Assembly (NCBI GenBank): GCA_009741485.1
Contig: CM019218.1
Coordinates: 51,112,754 to 51,176,753, forward strand
DNA from: Malurus cyaneus samueli
Lineage: Eukaryota; Chordata; Aves; Passeriformes; Maluridae
Reading direction: 5' to 3'
Length of the DNA: 64,000 nt
This document shows positions 60,945 to 64,000 of this stretch, piece by piece. Both the position numbers and the translations under genes were made by a program. A model generated the notes under the pieces. It worked only from the letters and a program-made list of their open reading frames with translations. It was not told where the DNA came from and ran no database searches. How positions within the stretch are numbered: the stretch's first letter is position 1; each line of letters begins with the position of its first letter.

Positions 60945-62805
60945 TGCTTTTTGGTTTTGGCTGGCGACGAGTTGTGGTTTAGGTTCAAATGTTGAGGGGT
61001 GGCCCGGCCTCCCAGGGATGTTCTGTGGGAGCTTAAAAGGAAAAACACCTGGTTCTTGGTCTTTTGAATTTTTTTTTCCTTAAAAAAGCTGCCTGTGCCA
61101 GTTCCTGCCTTTTCCTTCTGTTCCTCCGGCCAGCCCTGTTCACATCCCGGCTGGAGGGATGGAGGGTGGCGAGGAGCAGGGGAAGGAGGAAAACTGCCTT
61201 GGCCTTTGGAAAAGGGGATGGAAAAACAAAAAATGGGGGGAAAACAATGGAAAAAAGCAAAACGTGTCTTGTGATTTGCTGTGTGCGCCCGACGCAGCCG
61301 GTGCGGGGGCAGCGGGAGGAGGGGCCGGGGGTGCCCCAGATCTCGTGTCCCCCTCACAGCTCCTCTGGCAGGGTGGGGAGGGCAGGAGGTGACACCAACT
61401 GCTGTGGCAGGGCTTTTGCAGGGTCAGGGGAGTGCTGGCTCAGGGCTGGTGCTGGGCATGGCCCCAAAACCTGCGTCACCTCCAGCCCCACCCCAAAAGC
61501 TTTGGGGCTGCCCAAAGCCTTGTCCGGCAGTGGCACAGGTGTCCCCAAAGGCAGGGGCTGTTCCTGTTCCCTCCTCCCCCAGCCCCCAGCAGTGCATCAG
61601 AGCCCCCCATCCCACCGCACCCCAAAACCTTGGGGTGGGGCTGTCGCTACCCGGGGGTGAGACAGACGCACAGCAAAGGAGACCCCAGAGCCAAGGACGC
61701 TGACAGAGCTCGGTTATTTTCTCTTGCTGCTTTTTGTTGTTGTATCCACGGAAATACAATCACGAGAGATATATATATTATATATATACTTCTTAAATTA
61801 CACAATCAATGTACAAAAACCGGGGTGCATTGCTGAGACAGGTGGTCGGTTGGGTCTTTTCTGACTTTGTGGGTTGTTTTTTTTTTTCCCGGTGCCTGGC
61901 AGGGCGGGCGCTCCCGCCCACCGTGCCCAGCACACGGTGCTTCCCTGCATCCGCGAGATCCCTGGGCCAAAAAATCACGAACCAACAGAGGGGGCAGGAG
62001 AGGAGCGGGAGGAGCGTGCGGGAAGCCGATGGCGTTGATGCTGCTAAGGGTGATGGTATGGAAAGAATGAGAGATGATCGTAGGGAAGAGCTCGGGAGGG
62101 CAAATGCACCCGAGGCGGGGGCTGGGGGTGGGGTGGCCGTGCTGGGTGGCAGCAGCCGCGGGAGATGCAGAGCCGGGGGGAGGAGGGGTAGAGCTCCTTG
62201 GGGACAAGCAAAGGGCAAAGCCTGCGGCCATTCCCCTGCCTTGGCGTGTCTTGCTCTCGGCTGTCTTCGCTGCTCTGCCTGGGCTGGGTATCCTGAGCCG
62301 CCCTCCTCCTCCGCCTCCTCCTCCTCCTCCTGCAGCTCTGCCGGCGCCCTGCAAGGCTGTGGACGATGCTCATCCCCCGTCCCTTGCTCTGCTCCCGCCT
62401 CTCTTGAGGAAGGGGCAGATGGGGACCGTCCCTCGCAGTGCCCGAGGCGGTCCCCGCTGCCCCAGGCTGGGTGTGAAGGTTCTTCCAGCAGCGCTGGGCT
62501 GTGCCGGGTCCTTCTCCGGACAGCGCTGGACTTTAGGGCCACCCGGCCCGGATCTGGTGTGCGTTGGATGCTGCCCACACGAAGGGCGATGCTGCTCCCT
62601 GCAGCACAGGCCGGGCACCAGCTCGGGAGCCTCCGATCGCCCTGGGAGGAGGAGGAGGAGGAGGAGGAAGCTGCGGAGATGCCATCAAGCTCCACGGCGG
62701 GGCCGGTCCCACCTCACCTGGGCATCTCAAGGATGGCCGCGGGGCTGCAGGGGGCGTTCGTCCCGTCCTCGGGTTGGGAGGATGAACTGGGCAGAGCATG
62801 GAAAC

Positions 62806-62832
62806 ACCAAAAAAAAAAAAAAAACCAAAAAA
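62806..62832. repeat. Poly-A-rich tract
   Basis: Long A run broken by CC, just right of the block B copy 2 boundary. A second A run lies at about 63030-63049. Confidence 0.85.
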
Positions 62833-63302
62833 ACCAACGGAGTCAGACTCCAATCCCTCTCGGTTTTCTGGGATGAATTTGGTTGGTCCCAGGAACTTCG
62901 GCGCCGTGCGTTTCGGAACAGTTCCAGCCAATCAGAAGGCGGCTCATGATTTCAGTATCTTTAAAAACCAACCAATCAGGAGCTCTCACTGGTTGGGCTT
63001 TAAGATCTTGAGGTATCGTTTTCGCTCAGAAAAAAAAAAAAAAAAAAAAGAAATTCAACTAACGTAGACGAACGGACAACGTCATCTTTCGCTTCACGTT
63101 ATCTTAGAAGAAAGCGACTATGCAAAATACTCTTCGGAGACAACTCTTAAAAAAATAAAAGCTTGGTCGGAAAATATGTCTGAATCTCTAAGAGTGAGGA
63201 GTGAAGGACCAGACGGCAGAATGGCTGGTTGGCTGGTGGAGAGATGGAGACAACGGAGGGTGGATTTATCTGCTGACGGTGACGAGGAGCACACCACAAG
63301 AC

Positions 63303-63943
<641 letters not shown>

Positions 63944-64000
63944 CTGGGAGGGGAGGAGAGCAAGGGGCGGCTGTGACCGAGGACATCTGGCATCCCCAAA

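Larger units (their letters stand above)
55626..62794 (+). repeat. Block B, copy 2 (7.17 kb duplicate with SPDEF)
   Basis: Second copy of 47775-54941, in the same orientation, continuous with PACSIN1 on its right and with segment u2 on its left. It is therefore the copy that sits in the expected syntenic context. It has a patch of dense small deletions at about 57400-58260. Confidence 0.96.
60917..63302 (-). other. PACSIN1: PACSIN1 probable 3'UTR
   Basis: Minus-strand sequence after the PACSIN1 stop, down to paired AATAAA motifs (minus; 60939-60944 and 60931-60936). The implied length is about 2.4 kb. It is tail-to-tail with SPDEF, whose poly(A) signal is only about 120 bp away. It contains the unique tract 62795-63302 (segment u3) with poly-A runs and CCAAT boxes, (GGA)n at 62645-62669, (TCC)n at 62302-62331, and an AT microsatellite near 61768-61792. 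The UTR extent is inferred, not shown. Confidence 0.5.

Noticed and set aside
61809..62876. 355-codon plus-strand and 300-codon minus-strand open frames in block B copy 2
   Set aside because: The matching frames in copy 1 (53.9-54.9 kb) break at different points, and the region fits the PACSIN1 3'UTR. They are GC-driven open frames.

Overview
The window is a nuclear segment from a bird genome. The evidence is spliced vertebrate genes with GT-AG introns, CpG-island promoters, two CR1 LINE 3' ends, and a gene order that matches, in reverse, human 6p21.31 (PACSIN1 - SPDEF - ILRUN - SNRPC - UHRF1BP1), with every relative orientation kept. High GC and compact spacing suggest a microchromosome (inference). 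I cannot name the species from sequence alone.

Layout. 1-823 holds the first coding exon and first intron of UHRF1BP1/BLTP3A (minus). 1376-5775 is the complete six-exon SNRPC gene (U1 snRNP C, minus). 5776-6687 is a CpG-rich promoter shared head-to-head by SNRPC and ILRUN. 6688-31503 is the five-exon coding region of ILRUN/C6orf106 (plus), with a probable 3'UTR to about 34.8 kb. 34.8-43.6 kb is intergenic and contains a large 19-21 bp minisatellite. 43.6-62.8 kb is a rearranged stretch carrying two near-identical copies of SPDEF (plus). 62.8-64 kb ends with the last two coding exons of PACSIN1 (minus), tail-to-tail with SPDEF.

The main structural observation is in the SPDEF stretch. Block A (1.8 kb) occurs at about 43618-45437 and 45929-47737. 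Block B (7.17 kb, containing SPDEF and the PACSIN1 3' region) occurs at 47775-54941 and 55626-62794. A 25-N gap sits between the second A and the first B. The simplest reading is that the true locus is A - u1 - u2 - B, and that an alternate-haplotype piece (A - gap - B, 45929-54941) was inserted between u1 and u2. Both SPDEF copies are broken, at different places, mostly by one-base changes in G/C runs. Exon 1 of ILRUN also shows three apparent one-base indels. These look like base-level assembly errors rather than biology.

The genes are unrelated housekeeping or regulatory genes held together by old synteny: U1 snRNP assembly (SNRPC), restraint of innate immune transcription (ILRUN), an epithelial ETS factor (SPDEF), neuronal endocytosis (PACSIN1) and a bridge-like lipid transfer protein (UHRF1BP1). 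I found no new gene system. The items most worth a second look are the haplotig insertion, the candidate SPDEF first exon and CpG island it isolates, the octamer/CArG promoter, an intronic CpG island with a CTCF-like site, the minisatellites, and an odd CCAAT-box tract beside PACSIN1.
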